Shown: positions 8,550 to 17,381, numbered from the stretch's first letter. The stretch: 41,356 nt of DNA from Methylophilaceae bacterium (GCA_947379975.1 CANCPF010000018.1:1-41356); one strand, 5' to 3'. Notes: generated by a model from the letters alone, not told the origin. Numbers and translations: made by a program.

Positions 8550-9821
8550 ATGGCACATATTGTAATAATGGGCGCTGGAATTGGTGGTATGCCAACGGCC
8601 TACGAACTTAAAGCAAAAGTTGGTAACAAACATCAAGTTACCGTGGTTAATTCAGTGGATTACTTTCAGTTTGTGCCATCTAATCCTTGGCTAGCAGTAG
8701 GCTGGCGTAAGCGTGAAGCGATTACTTTCCCGATTCGTCCGTATCTTGAAAAAAGAGGCATTAATTTTATTGCGCAGGCGGTCACACAGATTGATGTAGA
8801 AAAAAATACGCTTCAGTTAGCTAATGGTGACGATCTCAAATATGACTATTTAGTGATTACTACTGGACCAAAACTCTCCTTCGAAGAAGTGCCGGGTTCA
8901 GGACCAAATGGCGGCCATACACATTCAATATGTTCAGTGGACCATGCTGAAAAAACTTGGGATGCCTATCAAGAATTCTTAAAAGAACCAGGCCCAGTGA
9001 TTATTGGTGCCATGCCAGGTGCTAGCTGCTTTGGTCCGGCCTACGAGTTCACCTTTATTATGAACAAAGATCTGCGTAAAAAGAAAATTCGTAATAAAGT
9101 GCCTATCACTTACGTCACTAGCGAGCCGTATATTGGTCATTTGGGCCTTGGTGGCGTGGGCGATTCTAAAGGTATGCTGGAATCTGAATATCGTCATAAT
9201 GATGTTAAATGGATTACCAACGCCAAAGTCACCAAAGTGGAAGCCGGTAAAATGTTTGTTACTGAGCACGATAGGCAAGGCAATGTGATAAAAGAACACG
9301 AATTGCCATTCAAATTCTCTATGATGTTGCCAGCCTTTAAAGGCGTAGACCCAGTAGCCGCTGTCGAAGGTTTATGTAATCCTAGAGGGTTTGTGCTCAT
9401 AGATGACCATCAGCGCAGCAAGAAATATAACAACATTTTTGCTGCCGGGGTATGTGTTGCTATACCACCAGTAGAAGTGACTCCAGTGCCAACTGGTGCA
9501 CCTAAAACAGGTTATATGATTGAGTCTATGGTCACGGCAATTGCGCATAATATTGCTGCCGACCTTGCTGGTGAAGTGGCTGACGCCAAAGGCACGTGGA
9601 ATGCTATTTGTCTGGCAGATATGGGTGATACCGGCGCTGCGTTTGTAGCACTACCGCAAATTCCACCACGCAATGTCAACTGGATTAAAAAAGGTAAATG
9701 GGTGCATTTAGCAAAAATAGCTTTTGAAAAATATTTCATTTATAAAATGAAAAAAGGTACAACTGAACCTATCTATGAAAAGTATGTATTAAAAGCGATG
9801 GGTATTGAGAAGTTGGATTAA
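8550..9821 (+). CDS. sqr: Sulfide:quinone oxidoreductase
   Basis: 423 residues. Membrane-associated FAD enzyme that oxidises sulfide to sulfane sulfur or polysulfide and reduces quinone. N-terminal FAD motif IVIMGAGIGGMPTAYEL (4-20). The three redox cysteines are all present: C128 (HSICSV), C160 (GASCFGPAYEF) and C354 (NAICLADMGDTG), nearly the same spacing as the well-studied Acidithiobacillus ferrooxidans enzyme (128, 160, 356). NIFAAGVCVAIP is the second FAD segment. The tail, FEKYFIYKMKKGTTEPIYEKYVLKAMGI, is the amphipathic membrane-anchoring helix pair of this type. GGGGATG (8538-8544) serves as ribosome binding site. Last gene of the RND row, 88 bases after the TolC-type gene with no terminator between. 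All three cysteines argue for true SQR rather than a NADH dehydrogenase-2 relative. Confidence 0.9.
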   Translation: MAHIVIMGAGIGGMPTAYELKAKVGNKHQVTVVNSVDYFQFVPSNPWLAVGWRKREAITFPIRPYLEKRGINFIAQAVTQIDVEKNTLQLANGDDLKYDYLVITTGPKLSFEEVPGSGPNGGHTHSICSVDHAEKTWDAYQEFLKEPGPVIIGAMPGASCFGPAYEFTFIMNKDLRKKKIRNKVPITYVTSEPYIGHLGLGGVGDSKGMLESEYRHNDVKWITNAKVTKVEAGKMFVTEHDRQGNVIKEHELPFKFSMMLPAFKGVDPVAAVEGLCNPRGFVLIDDHQRSKKYNNIFAAGVCVAIPPVEVTPVPTGAPKTGYMIESMVTAIAHNIAADLAGEVADAKGTWNAICLADMGDTGAAFVALPQIPPRNVNWIKKGKWVHLAKIAFEKYFIYKMKKGTTEPIYEKYVLKAMGIEKLD

Positions 9822-9876
9822 AGTCGTTTTGTCGACCTTTCCGCACTATTTTCCATAAAATAAGTAGTATGATTAA

Positions 9877-9918
9877 CTTAGTACATCGACAGGATTAGGA
9901 TTCGATGTGCTAAGTTTA
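9877..9918 (+). terminator. Long stem-loop after the SQR gene
   Basis: CTTAGTACATCGA (9877-9889) pairs with TCGATGTGCTAAG (9902-9914) over 13 positions with one G-U, around a 12-base loop; TTTAATTAG follows. The stem is strong and lies 55 bases after the SQR stop, so a terminator for the RND-SQR transcript is likely, although the T-run is short. It could also stabilise the message 3' end. Confidence 0.55.
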
Positions 9919-9976
9919 ATTAGTCTTAAATTTATTTAATTAACGCATACTGAAATTGAGTAAAAGGGTCGTTATT

Positions 9977-10513
9977 ATGAAAAATATTCAGCCACAGCAA
10001 ACGGCCAATAATCCAAATCAAGCAAGTGATGCGGTAGAAAAAGCTTACGAAGCATCATTACAGAGCAGTTTGCAGCAATCTACTCAAACGGACAGCAACT
10101 TTCACCATTTATTTGAAATCATTTCAGATGATATTAAAATGGCTAGCCAGCTCAAGGCTGACGAAGCTATCGATTTAAAAAATTCAATTAAACGTGATTT
10201 ATTAGATGCCGCGCATCATTTAACTGAAACGCGCAAAGAACTCAAAGATTGGCTAGGGTTCGATATATCCTTAATCAAAAGTGAATTGTGGCTAGCCTTT
10301 TCTGAAGCGGCCGATAAAACCACACTTGCGCTTTTGGAACTCAAAAATATTGCGGCCAATGCAGAGTATCACACCGGTGAAATCATCGGCTTAGGCACGC
10401 TAGTATGTGACGAATGTCATGCCAAACTACACTTTCATAAACCTAGCCGTATTCCACCTTGTGGGAAATGTCATGGCACCAGATTCCATAGACTAAATTA
10501 CGAAAATAGCTAA
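9977..10513 (+). CDS. Zinc-ribbon protein of the DUF1451/YbeL type
   Basis: 178 residues from the ATG at 9977, which follows AAAAGGG at a sensible distance; an in-frame TTG at 9956 would add seven residues but has no ribosome binding site. The N-terminus is polar and glutamine/asparagine-rich. A helical middle (about 35-130) resembles the alpha-helical part of E. coli YbeL. The last 40 residues hold a zinc ribbon, CDECHAKLHFHKPSRIPPCG then CGKCHGTRFHRL, with two Cys-x-x-Cys pairs. Function of the family is not established. It stands alone between the SQR stem-loop and the cbpA operon. It is cytosolic by appearance, with no signal peptide or membrane segment. Confidence 0.75.
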   Translation: MKNIQPQQTANNPNQASDAVEKAYEASLQSSLQQSTQTDSNFHHLFEIISDDIKMASQLKADEAIDLKNSIKRDLLDAAHHLTETRKELKDWLGFDISLIKSELWLAFSEAADKTTLALLELKNIAANAEYHTGEIIGLGTLVCDECHAKLHFHKPSRIPPCGKCHGTRFHRLNYENS

Positions 10514-10588
10514 TTTCTTATATTTCGTTAATGCTTAGATTTTGCTAATTAATCGTAAGTTATTATTAAATGTAGGTATCGTAACATC

Positions 10589-11533
10589 ATGAAATTTAAA
10601 GATTATTATGAAGTTCTCGGCGTTGCGCGTAGCGCAACTATAGATGAAATTAAAAAAGCCTATCGTAAACTTGCCCATCAATATCATCCAGATGTCTCTA
10701 AAGATCCAGCAGGCGAGGCCAAATTTAAAGAGGTTGGCGAAGCTTACGCCACCTTAAAAGACGCTGAAAAACGTGCCGCCTATGACGAGCTTGGACGCCA
10801 TCCTGCCGGTGAGGAATTTAAACCGCCCCCTAATTGGGCTGGAAACCAAGGCGGCCAAGAATATTCATTTGATGAAACAGACTTTGCCGACCTATTTGCT
10901 GGCTTTACTAAAGGTCGTCAAAATTCTCAACAGCAAGGTCGTAACAGACCAATTCCAGGGCAAGATTACGAACTGGCCACCAATATTACACTGGAAGATG
11001 CTTACGCTGGCATTACTGTAGATCTCAATTTTATCGTGCCAGAACATGATCAGCAGGGCCAAATTAAACGCGTGCCACATAACATTAAAGCGCGCATTCC
11101 TATGGGTGTGACGAATGGACAAAAAATGCTGTTACGCGGCAAGGGTGGTAAAGGTTTTCATGGCGGCCCTGATGGAAATCTCTACTTGAATATCAGTTTT
11201 TCCCCGCACAAACTATTTCGGGTTGTTGATCATGACCTCTTTATTGATTTGCCGCTGACGCCGTGGGAAGCTGCATTAGGCGCTACGGTTGAAGTGCCAA
11301 CACTTGCTGGCGCAGTGCATCTTAAGGTACCCGCTCGCACAAGTGGCGGGCAAAAGCTGCGTATCAGTAAACGCGGCATGCCAAAAAACAATCTAGCGGA
11401 CAAGACCGAGCATGGCGATCTTTTTGCCGTGACGCAAATTGTATCACCGACTACACTTTCGGAAAAAGAGCGTGAGCTGCTGCAAGCTTTAGCCATAAGC
11501 TCAACATTTAATCCACGCACCCATTTCAATTAG
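10589..11533 (+). CDS. cbpA: DnaJ-class co-chaperone CbpA (curved-DNA-binding protein)
   Basis: 314 residues, normal for CbpA (about 300). J domain at residues 4-70: KDYYEVLGVARSATIDEIKK, then AYRKLAHQYHPDVSKD with the HPD at 33-35 that stimulates DnaK ATPase. A G/F-like linker (about 75-130) lacks the zinc-finger cysteines of DnaJ. The two beta-sandwich substrate-binding domains follow (about 130-300), with RIPMGVTNGQKMLLRGKGGKG and VPARTSGGQKLRISKRGMP. In E. coli CbpA assists DnaK under stress and binds curved DNA in the nucleoid, and CbpM blocks its J domain. Its partner CbpM follows 10 bases downstream, which supports this over a generic DnaJ-like call. Confidence 0.93.
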   Translation: MKFKDYYEVLGVARSATIDEIKKAYRKLAHQYHPDVSKDPAGEAKFKEVGEAYATLKDAEKRAAYDELGRHPAGEEFKPPPNWAGNQGGQEYSFDETDFADLFAGFTKGRQNSQQQGRNRPIPGQDYELATNITLEDAYAGITVDLNFIVPEHDQQGQIKRVPHNIKARIPMGVTNGQKMLLRGKGGKGFHGGPDGNLYLNISFSPHKLFRVVDHDLFIDLPLTPWEAALGATVEVPTLAGAVHLKVPARTSGGQKLRISKRGMPKNNLADKTEHGDLFAVTQIVSPTTLSEKERELLQALAISSTFNPRTHFN

Positions 11534-11543
11534 GAGATATACC

Positions 11544-11870
11544 ATGCAAATGGAGTCTACAGAACTAATCTGGCTGGATGAACAGCATGAAATTTCCATG
11601 ACGGAATTGATTGAATTGTCAGGTTTCACTCAGGAAGAGTTACTACATTTACTAGAGATTGGGGCTCTAAGCGCTAATAACTCTACCGAAACTGATTTTC
11701 TACCGAGTGAGTTACGCTTTAGTAGTCATTGCCTGATTTCAATCAGAACGCTTTCGCGGCTTAAGTCTGATTTTGAACTTGAGCAGAATGCATTGGGCTT
11801 AATGCTGGTTTTTCTAGAGCGGATTCGACTGCTTGAGCTGCAAGTGCAGGGGCTGGAAAGCGCAAAATAG
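11544..11870 (+). CDS. cbpM: Chaperone modulator CbpM
   Basis: 108 residues. A small MerR-like helical protein that binds the J domain of CbpA and inhibits its co-chaperone and DNA-binding activity. Seen: WLDEQHEISMTELIELSGFTQEELLHLLEIGAL at the N-terminus, corresponding to the helix-turn-helix-like start of CbpM, then SHCLISIRTLSRLKSDFELEQNALGLMLVFLERI and a C-terminal LLELQVQGLE helix. The ribosome binding site AGGAGATATACC (11532-11543) abuts the ATG, and the gene begins 10 bases after the cbpA stop, so the two are one transcript. An alternative in-frame ATG two codons later (ATGGAG) is possible. Confidence 0.88.
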   Translation: MQMESTELIWLDEQHEISMTELIELSGFTQEELLHLLEIGALSANNSTETDFLPSELRFSSHCLISIRTLSRLKSDFELEQNALGLMLVFLERIRLLELQVQGLESAK

Positions 11871-11910
11871 TTCTGTTTAGAGTAGTCTCAGTAAAATGGC
11901 ATTCTTTGAT

Positions 11911-14508
11911 TTAAGTTCTTCTACTCAGCCAGAATTTTTTATACACCTCAAACCAAAGCACGCTGACTAATCCGAGCAAAGCACTCAGTAAAAATTGTTG
12001 CACTGATATCGGGGAGAAATGAAACATTCCTCGTAATGGCGGTAAGGTCAGTGTTAGCAATAGAAAGGCTAATGCGCCAACAATCACCCACCACAAAGCT
12101 GGGTTACTTATAGTGATGGTGCTCAGAATAGAGTGTCGCCATGAACGATTGACCAGTATTAAGCATAGATTGCCGACGACTAGCGTACTAAAGCTACATG
12201 TACGGGCGATTTCTGCAGTAGCCCCTTGGTGCAAGGCATAACCTAATACCAATAGGCTTGCTAGTAATAACATCACACCTTGTGTCAGACTAATAAAGAA
12301 AACACGTCGACCAAACAATGGCTCTTTAGTAGGGCGGGGAGGTCGATGCATGACGTTGGATTCTGCCGGTTCGGCCTCAAAGGCGATAGAGCAAGCTGGA
12401 TTGATGATCATTTCCAAAAAAACAATGTGAACTGGTGCAAACATTGCTGGCCAGCCCAGCAGTAAGGGAATGAGCGAAAGACCAATAATAGGGAAATGTA
12501 CCGCAAAAATATACGCCATGCCTTTACGTAAGTTATCAAAAATACTTCGGCCTAAACGTACTGCATGAACAATTGAAGCAAAATCGTCATCCAGCAGTAC
12601 TAGCGCAGCGGCTTCACGTGCTACATCGGTGCCACGCCCGCCCATGGCAATTCCAATATGTGCGGCTTTCAGGGCTGGTGCATCATTGACGCCATCACCA
12701 GTCATCGCAACTATTTCACCATTCGCTTTTAGGGCGTTGACTAAACGCAGTTTTTGCTCTGGCACCATACGCGCAAAAATATTGCTATGACGGATTTTCT
12801 CTCTTAATGTAGTCTCGTCCATTAAGCTTAAATCTGAGCCATTAATAATACCGCCACTACCAACATCAAGCCCAATTTGAGCGCCTATGGCCGCTGCCGT
12901 AGCTGGGTAGTCACCGGTAATCATGACTACGCGAATACCTGCTGCATGACATTCTTTTAAGGCTGGCGCTACATTTGGACGGACAGGATCCGCTAGGCCT
13001 ATTAGTCCAAGAAATTCAAATTCAAATTCATGCTGAATATCTGGCCAAACACTGCCCCTATATTCTGCTTTTGCCACACCTAGTACACGCATACCTTGCG
13101 CGGCTAAAGTGTTAATCTGAGCAGATAACGTTGTTAGTTGCTCCGTACTCAGATGACATAAATCTGCAATCGCTTCAGGCGCGCCTTTGGCCGCAACAAT
13201 GTATTCATCGCGCCCGACAGCTTTCCAAACATGTGATAGTGCAAGTAGCTCTGGAGACAATGAATATTCATGCGCTAGGGCCCAGTCGCCATGTAAATGC
13301 TCTGTGTTAATTAAAAATTGGGTCCCCAACGCATGTATCGCTTTTTCCATAGGATCTAAAGAGGATGCTGGTAGCGGCGCTGCGTCGAAACCAGCGGTCT
13401 CACTGGCGAGTATGCCAAACTCCAGTAATTCATGGAATGTTTCCGGCAATGTGTCATCATCTTTTTTGGGGTTAAATGTTTCATCACCCACAAGCAATTG
13501 TTGCACGGCCATTTGATTAAAAGTCAGTGTGCCAGTTTTGTCTACACACATTACCGTAGCAGAACCTAGCGCTTCCACTGTATGCACGCGCCGCGTAAGT
13601 ACCCGATGTTTAGAAATGCGCCATGCGCCCATCGCCATGAATACGGTAAGCACCACTGGATATTCTTCAGGCAATACAGACATGGCTAAGGTGATGCCTG
13701 CTAGTAAACCGTGTAGCCAATCACCGCGTGTGAGGCCGTAAATCACAAATAATAATAAGCTAAGTAAGATTCCTAGTATGGCGAGCCTAAGCACTAAATG
13801 ACGGATTTCTTGCTGTAAGGCCGTAGTCTCAGTTTCTAACCCTTGTAAGGCTTTGCCGATCTTACCAATTTCACTGTGCTGACCCGTGGCTAAAACCCTT
13901 GCGATGCCATGCCCTTGTACGACTAATGAACCGGCATAGACAAAAGGTAAATTGTCACCACCTGGCGGCGCAATATCGATTAGCGTAGATGTTGACGACT
14001 CATTTTGTGGGGTTTTTCTCACCGCCACTGATTCACCTGTCAGTAGCGATTCGTCTGCCGAAAAGTGATTGCTTGAAATTAACACGGCATCTGCCGCGAC
14101 GCGGTCGCCTTCAGATAATATCAGCAGGTCACCGCGTACCACCTCACGGCCAGCAATACGCTGTTCTACACTATCGCGGATCACTAGTGCTCGCGGGCTG
14201 GTGAGGTCGCGTAAGGTTTCTAGCACGCGTTCGGTTTTATTTTCCTGATAAATGGTGATCGCCATCACCACGCATACGAATCCGAGCAACATCAAGGCAT
14301 CGCTCACATCACCCAGCAGTAAGTAAATTGCACCGGCCGTCACTAAAAGTAAAAACATCGGTTCGCGAATAACTTCTAATGCTATGCCGAATAAGTCACG
14401 CTTATTACTTGTCGGCAGCTCGTTTGGACCTTCAGCTTTCAGTAATGCGATGGCTTTGGCTTTTGATAGCCCTAGATGAGGTTTAACTTCAGGATTGATC
14501 TTTTTCAT
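11911..14508 (-). CDS. P-type cation-transporting ATPase (P2-like)
   Basis: 865 residues. An inner-membrane ion pump driven by ATP with a phospho-aspartate intermediate. Domains: N-terminal cation-ATPase motif LGLSKAKAIALLKAEGPNEL (12-31), a TM pair (about 50-90), actuator domain with TGES (157-160), TM3-4 with SVLPEEYPVVLTVFMAMG (277-294), phosphorylation site DKTGTLT with D323, a nucleotide-binding domain, hinge motif MTGDGVNDAPALK, and C-terminal TM5-10 with INPACSIAFEAEP. The TM4 motif is PEEYP, not the PEGLP of the calcium pump SERCA, and the TM6 motif is NPACS, so calcium, manganese or another cation cannot be decided. AAAGG lies 8 bases before the ATG. It is convergent with cbpM and divergent from the DUF3820 gene. 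Confidence 0.9.
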   Translation of the reverse strand: MKKINPEVKPHLGLSKAKAIALLKAEGPNELPTSNKRDLFGIALEVIREPMFLLLVTAGAIYLLLGDVSDALMLLGFVCVVMAITIYQENKTERVLETLRDLTSPRALVIRDSVEQRIAGREVVRGDLLILSEGDRVAADAVLISSNHFSADESLLTGESVAVRKTPQNESSTSTLIDIAPPGGDNLPFVYAGSLVVQGHGIARVLATGQHSEIGKIGKALQGLETETTALQQEIRHLVLRLAILGILLSLLLFVIYGLTRGDWLHGLLAGITLAMSVLPEEYPVVLTVFMAMGAWRISKHRVLTRRVHTVEALGSATVMCVDKTGTLTFNQMAVQQLLVGDETFNPKKDDDTLPETFHELLEFGILASETAGFDAAPLPASSLDPMEKAIHALGTQFLINTEHLHGDWALAHEYSLSPELLALSHVWKAVGRDEYIVAAKGAPEAIADLCHLSTEQLTTLSAQINTLAAQGMRVLGVAKAEYRGSVWPDIQHEFEFEFLGLIGLADPVRPNVAPALKECHAAGIRVVMITGDYPATAAAIGAQIGLDVGSGGIINGSDLSLMDETTLREKIRHSNIFARMVPEQKLRLVNALKANGEIVAMTGDGVNDAPALKAAHIGIAMGGRGTDVAREAAALVLLDDDFASIVHAVRLGRSIFDNLRKGMAYIFAVHFPIIGLSLIPLLLGWPAMFAPVHIVFLEMIINPACSIAFEAEPAESNVMHRPPRPTKEPLFGRRVFFISLTQGVMLLLASLLVLGYALHQGATAEIARTCSFSTLVVGNLCLILVNRSWRHSILSTITISNPALWWVIVGALAFLLLTLTLPPLRGMFHFSPISVQQFLLSALLGLVSVLWFEVYKKFWLSRRT

Positions 14509-14822
14509 CGCTAAAACCTTTAAAAACCAAAAAGACTACTTACATAAGCGCTATTGTAAAAACGACAGAGCATTAACATTGGATTCTTAATTAAACCTAA
14601 TCAAAATCAATCTACTGAAACTGCAACTCTTTACAATATTTAAACGTAAAATCGTTCCAACATCTTAGCTACAAGTCGTTATAATTATGCTGCAAATTAG
14701 TCGCTAATGTAATCCTGCTTAAGTAAATTGTCCGAGTTTAGTTAAACCCATCTTCTTCAAGCTAAACACAATAGTAAGCGATTTAATCAAGTTGGAAGTA
14801 ACCTGTTACGGAAAGTAGTTAA
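14509..14822. other. Divergent intergenic region between the P-type ATPase and DUF3820 genes
   Basis: 314 bases, AT-rich, with no ORF of note. It should hold two promoters. Candidate -10 boxes are TACAAT on the minus strand (14558-14553) for the ATPase and TATAAT on the plus strand (14680-14685) for the DUF3820 gene; neither has a convincing -35. GGAAAGTAG (14811-14819) is the likely ribosome binding site of the DUF3820 gene. No strong dyad or riboswitch was recognised. Confidence 0.5.
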
Positions 14823-15050
14823 ATGAAACCTGAAGACTTGCAAAGATTGGTCACTTTAGCCATGCCTTATGGGAAATACAAAGGCCAATTAATTGCCGAC
14901 TTGCCAGGTCAATATCTAAACTGGTTTGCACGCGAAGGCTTTCCTGCTGGTGAAATAGGCCGTTTATTGGCATTGATGCAAGAGATTGATCACAATGGAC
15001 TGTCAGAATTACTTGTACCCATTCGAAAATCCATGATGGCTAAAAGGTAA
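14823..15050 (+). CDS. DUF3820 family small protein
   Basis: 75 residues. The pattern MPYGKYKGQLIADLPGQYLNW, followed by FAREGFPAGEIGRLLALMQEI, is that of DUF3820, a family of short proteins in proteobacteria annotated in databases as putative quorum-sensing-regulated virulence factor; no activity is established that I can name. The G-K-Y-K-G-x-x-I-x-D-L-P core resembles the small module also found fused to exonuclease-type proteins, so a nucleic-acid role is possible but speculative. No signal peptide or membrane span. It stands alone: divergent from the ATPase and 231 bases ahead of ccmA. Confidence 0.75.
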   Translation: MKPEDLQRLVTLAMPYGKYKGQLIADLPGQYLNWFAREGFPAGEIGRLLALMQEIDHNGLSELLVPIRKSMMAKR

Positions 15051-15281
15051 ATTAACCGGTAGTTTTAGGCTAGGCTTATTAAGTTTATTGCATACTTTTG
15101 AGCCTTGATTAAATAGCACAATGGTACAATGCAGACCTATAAAAATAGTAGTAAACGTAGTGATGATAACAAGCTTCTGGTTTGAGATTAAAAATGTCAT
15201 CCTCCTTGCTTTTGCATAATTAATGATTATGTTAAGACCTTCTTTAATTTTAATGCCATGCCTCACCCTCTGGATTTATAA

Positions 15282-15899
15282 ATGTTGATAGCCCGAAATC
15301 TTACTTGCTTGCGTGGCGATAGATTACTATTTAAAAAGGTAGGTTTTGAGCTTAGCGCAGGCGGATTAATGTATGTGCTGGGCGAGAACGGCAGTGGGAA
15401 AAGTAGCTTACTACGATTGTTATGTGGCCTTTTAGCGCCAGAAGATGGTGAGGTGTTCTGGGACGGCAAATCAATTAAAAACGATCCTGAGAATCATCAA
15501 TCAAATTTGACTTATATCGGTCATCTAAATGGCCTGAAAGACGATTTAACTGCGCTTGAGAATTTACAATTTAGCGCCCGTTTAGTTGCTAATGTGGTCG
15601 ATAATGGTTTGGCACTTAATGCATTGACTGCTACAGGCGTAGCACGTTGCGCAAATCTGCCAGTAGGCGTGCTGTCACAGGGGCAAAAGCGCAGAGTAGC
15701 CTTGGCTAGATTATGGTTATCAACCAGTCAATTGTGGATTCTAGACGAGCCATTTGCAGCTTTGGACACCGCATCGGTTGTGGTGTTAACCACACAATTA
15801 AATCAACATATGGCCAAGGGTGGTATGGCCATAATCACAACTCATCAGGATGTTGATATTCAAGCACAATCCACTCAAACATTAAGGCTAATCGCTTGA
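15282..15899 (+). CDS. ccmA: Cytochrome c maturation ABC ATPase CcmA
   Basis: 205 residues, standard for CcmA. Cytoplasmic ATPase of the CcmAB(CD) complex, which uses ATP to release holo-CcmE (heme chaperone) from CcmC. Walker A GENGSGKSSLLRLLCG (about 34-49), the ABC signature LSQGQKRRVALARLWL, Walker B LWILDEPFAALD, and the switch histidine in ITTHQDV. First gene of the ccm operon, preceded by a 231-base gap which presumably carries the operon promoter; no clear promoter was identified there. The start ATG at 15282 has no good ribosome binding site upstream. The TGA stop overlaps the TTG start of ccmB. Confidence 0.93.
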   Translation: MLIARNLTCLRGDRLLFKKVGFELSAGGLMYVLGENGSGKSSLLRLLCGLLAPEDGEVFWDGKSIKNDPENHQSNLTYIGHLNGLKDDLTALENLQFSARLVANVVDNGLALNALTATGVARCANLPVGVLSQGQKRRVALARLWLSTSQLWILDEPFAALDTASVVVLTTQLNQHMAKGGMAIITTHQDVDIQAQSTQTLRLIA

Positions 15900-16564
15900 A
15901 AGACGCCTGGATGATAGTACTTAAGCGTGATCTCTTGCTGGCGTTTCGCAGACGTTCAGACGTGGCCACTACCTTATTTTTCTTTCTTATCGTTTCCAGC
16001 TTATTTCCTTTAGGGATAGGCCCGGAAGCGGCTGTTTTAAGTAGTATTGCTCCAGGCGTGTTGTGGGTCGCAGCACTTTTGGCTGGCATGATTTCATTAA
16101 GCCGCCTATTTGCTGCAGACTTTGCTGATGGAAGTTTGGAACAGATGTTGATTGCCCCGCAGCCTTTGGCTTTATTGGTATTGGCTAAAATTTCGGCGCA
16201 CTGGATAGTGTGCGGACTGCCTGTGGTGTTGCTGGCACCGCTGATTGGTTTGCAATATGCCTTGCCTAATGATGCTCTAGTAGTGCTGGTCTTCTCTTTA
16301 TTACTTGGGACACCAGCGTTAAGTTTAATCGGCGCCATAGGAGCAGCCTTAACGTTGGGAGTGCGTGGCAGTGGTTTATTAGTAGCATTATTAGTACTGC
16401 CATTGTATATTCCGGTACTGATTTTTGGTGCAGGTGCGGTGGCTGCTAGCCAACACGGCATGAGCGCACAAGCCCATCTTTCCTTATTGGCCGCATGCGC
16501 ATTACTTTCATTGGTATTGGCACCTTTAGCGACGGCCGCTGCCTTACGAATCTCAGTTGAATAA
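15896..16564 (+). CDS. ccmB: Heme exporter/cytochrome c maturation membrane protein CcmB
   Basis: 222 residues, six hydrophobic segments; CcmB is the permease-like partner of CcmA. Family wording is strong: LKRDLLLAFRRRSDVATTLFFFLIVSSLFPLGIGPE, IAPGVLWVAALLAGMISLSRLFAADFADGSLEQMLIAPQPL, LGTPALSLIGAIGAALTLGVRGSGLLVALLVLPLYIPVLIFGAG and the closing ATAAALRIS. The chosen start is TTG at 15896, which shares bases with the ccmA stop (TTGA) and implies translational coupling; an in-frame ATG at 15911 would remove five residues and is the alternative. Confidence 0.92.
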   Translation: MKDAWMIVLKRDLLLAFRRRSDVATTLFFFLIVSSLFPLGIGPEAAVLSSIAPGVLWVAALLAGMISLSRLFAADFADGSLEQMLIAPQPLALLVLAKISAHWIVCGLPVVLLAPLIGLQYALPNDALVVLVFSLLLGTPALSLIGAIGAALTLGVRGSGLLVALLVLPLYIPVLIFGAGAVAASQHGMSAQAHLSLLAACALLSLVLAPLATAAALRISVE

Positions 16565-16611
16565 GTAAGTTGAATAAAATAGATTGAATAAGCGGGTCAA
16601 ATTAAAATTAT

Positions 16612-17379
16612 ATGAAAATTAATTGGTTTAAATATTCTTCACCACAAGTTTTCTACCCATTAGCGGGAAAACTTATTCCTTGGTTTGCATGGCTAGCTGC
16701 AATATTGGCGCTGGTCGGACTATATGTGAGCTTTATGTTGGCACCGACCGATTTTCAGCAAGGTGAGGCTTATCGCATCATATTTGTACACGTACCCGCG
16801 GCTTGGATGTCCATGGTGATTTATATTGTGATGGCTGCTTGGGCGGCATTAGGCTTAGCGCTAAACGCCAGATTATCTGCCATGATGGCGCAGGCTTTAG
16901 CCCCTACAGGCGCTATATTCACATTACTCGCATTGGTTACGGGCTCTCTGTGGGGTAAGCCTATGTGGGGCGCTTGGTGGGTGTGGGATGCGCGCTTAAC
17001 CTCGGAACTTATCTTATTGTTTCTCTATCTAGGCTTCATTGCCTTGCAATCGTCGATAGATGATCCGCGTCGTGCAGATCGTGCTGGTGCGCTATTGGCT
17101 TTAGTTGGCGTGGTGAACGTGCCAATTATTTATTTTTCCGTAAAGTGGTGGAATACCTTGCATCAAGGCTCAAGTATCAATATGGGTGCTGCGCCAAAAA
17201 TGGCGGCTACCATGTTATTAGGTATGCTACTCATGGCGCTGGCATTTTGGATGTACACGGTTGCCGTTGCATTAATGCGTGTGCGCTGCATTATGTTAGA
17301 GCGCGAACGAAACACCGATTGGGTTAAAGAACTGTCTTTAAAAACATTGTCATCTCAATCTATTGCAGGAGCTAAATAA
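16612..17379 (+). CDS. ccmC: Heme lyase component CcmC
   Basis: 255 residues, six TM segments. CcmC carries heme to the chaperone CcmE on the periplasmic side. The heme-handling tryptophan-rich motif WGAWWVWDARLTSELILLFLYLG is present, flanked by the conserved histidines in FVHVPAAWMS and in KWWNTLHQGSS. Forty-seven bases separate it from ccmB and two bases separate its stop from ccmD. It resembles CcmF in the WWD motif, but the length and position identify it as CcmC. The C-terminal 30 residues are polar and not conserved. Confidence 0.93.
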   Translation: MKINWFKYSSPQVFYPLAGKLIPWFAWLAAILALVGLYVSFMLAPTDFQQGEAYRIIFVHVPAAWMSMVIYIVMAAWAALGLALNARLSAMMAQALAPTGAIFTLLALVTGSLWGKPMWGAWWVWDARLTSELILLFLYLGFIALQSSIDDPRRADRAGALLALVGVVNVPIIYFSVKWWNTLHQGSSINMGAAPKMAATMLLGMLLMALAFWMYTVAVALMRVRCIMLERERNTDWVKELSLKTLSSQSIAGAK

Positions 17380-17381
17380 TC

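Noticed and set aside
9956..9976. TTG start for the zinc-ribbon gene
   Set aside because: No ribosome binding site; the ATG at 9977 follows AAAAGGG.
10892..11122. Minus-strand frame within cbpA
   Set aside because: Shadow of cbpA, with no ribosome binding site or motif.
15051..15281. Promoter for the ccm operon
   Set aside because: TTGATT and TACAAT boxes occur but at the wrong spacing (14 bases), so no promoter was called although one should exist here.
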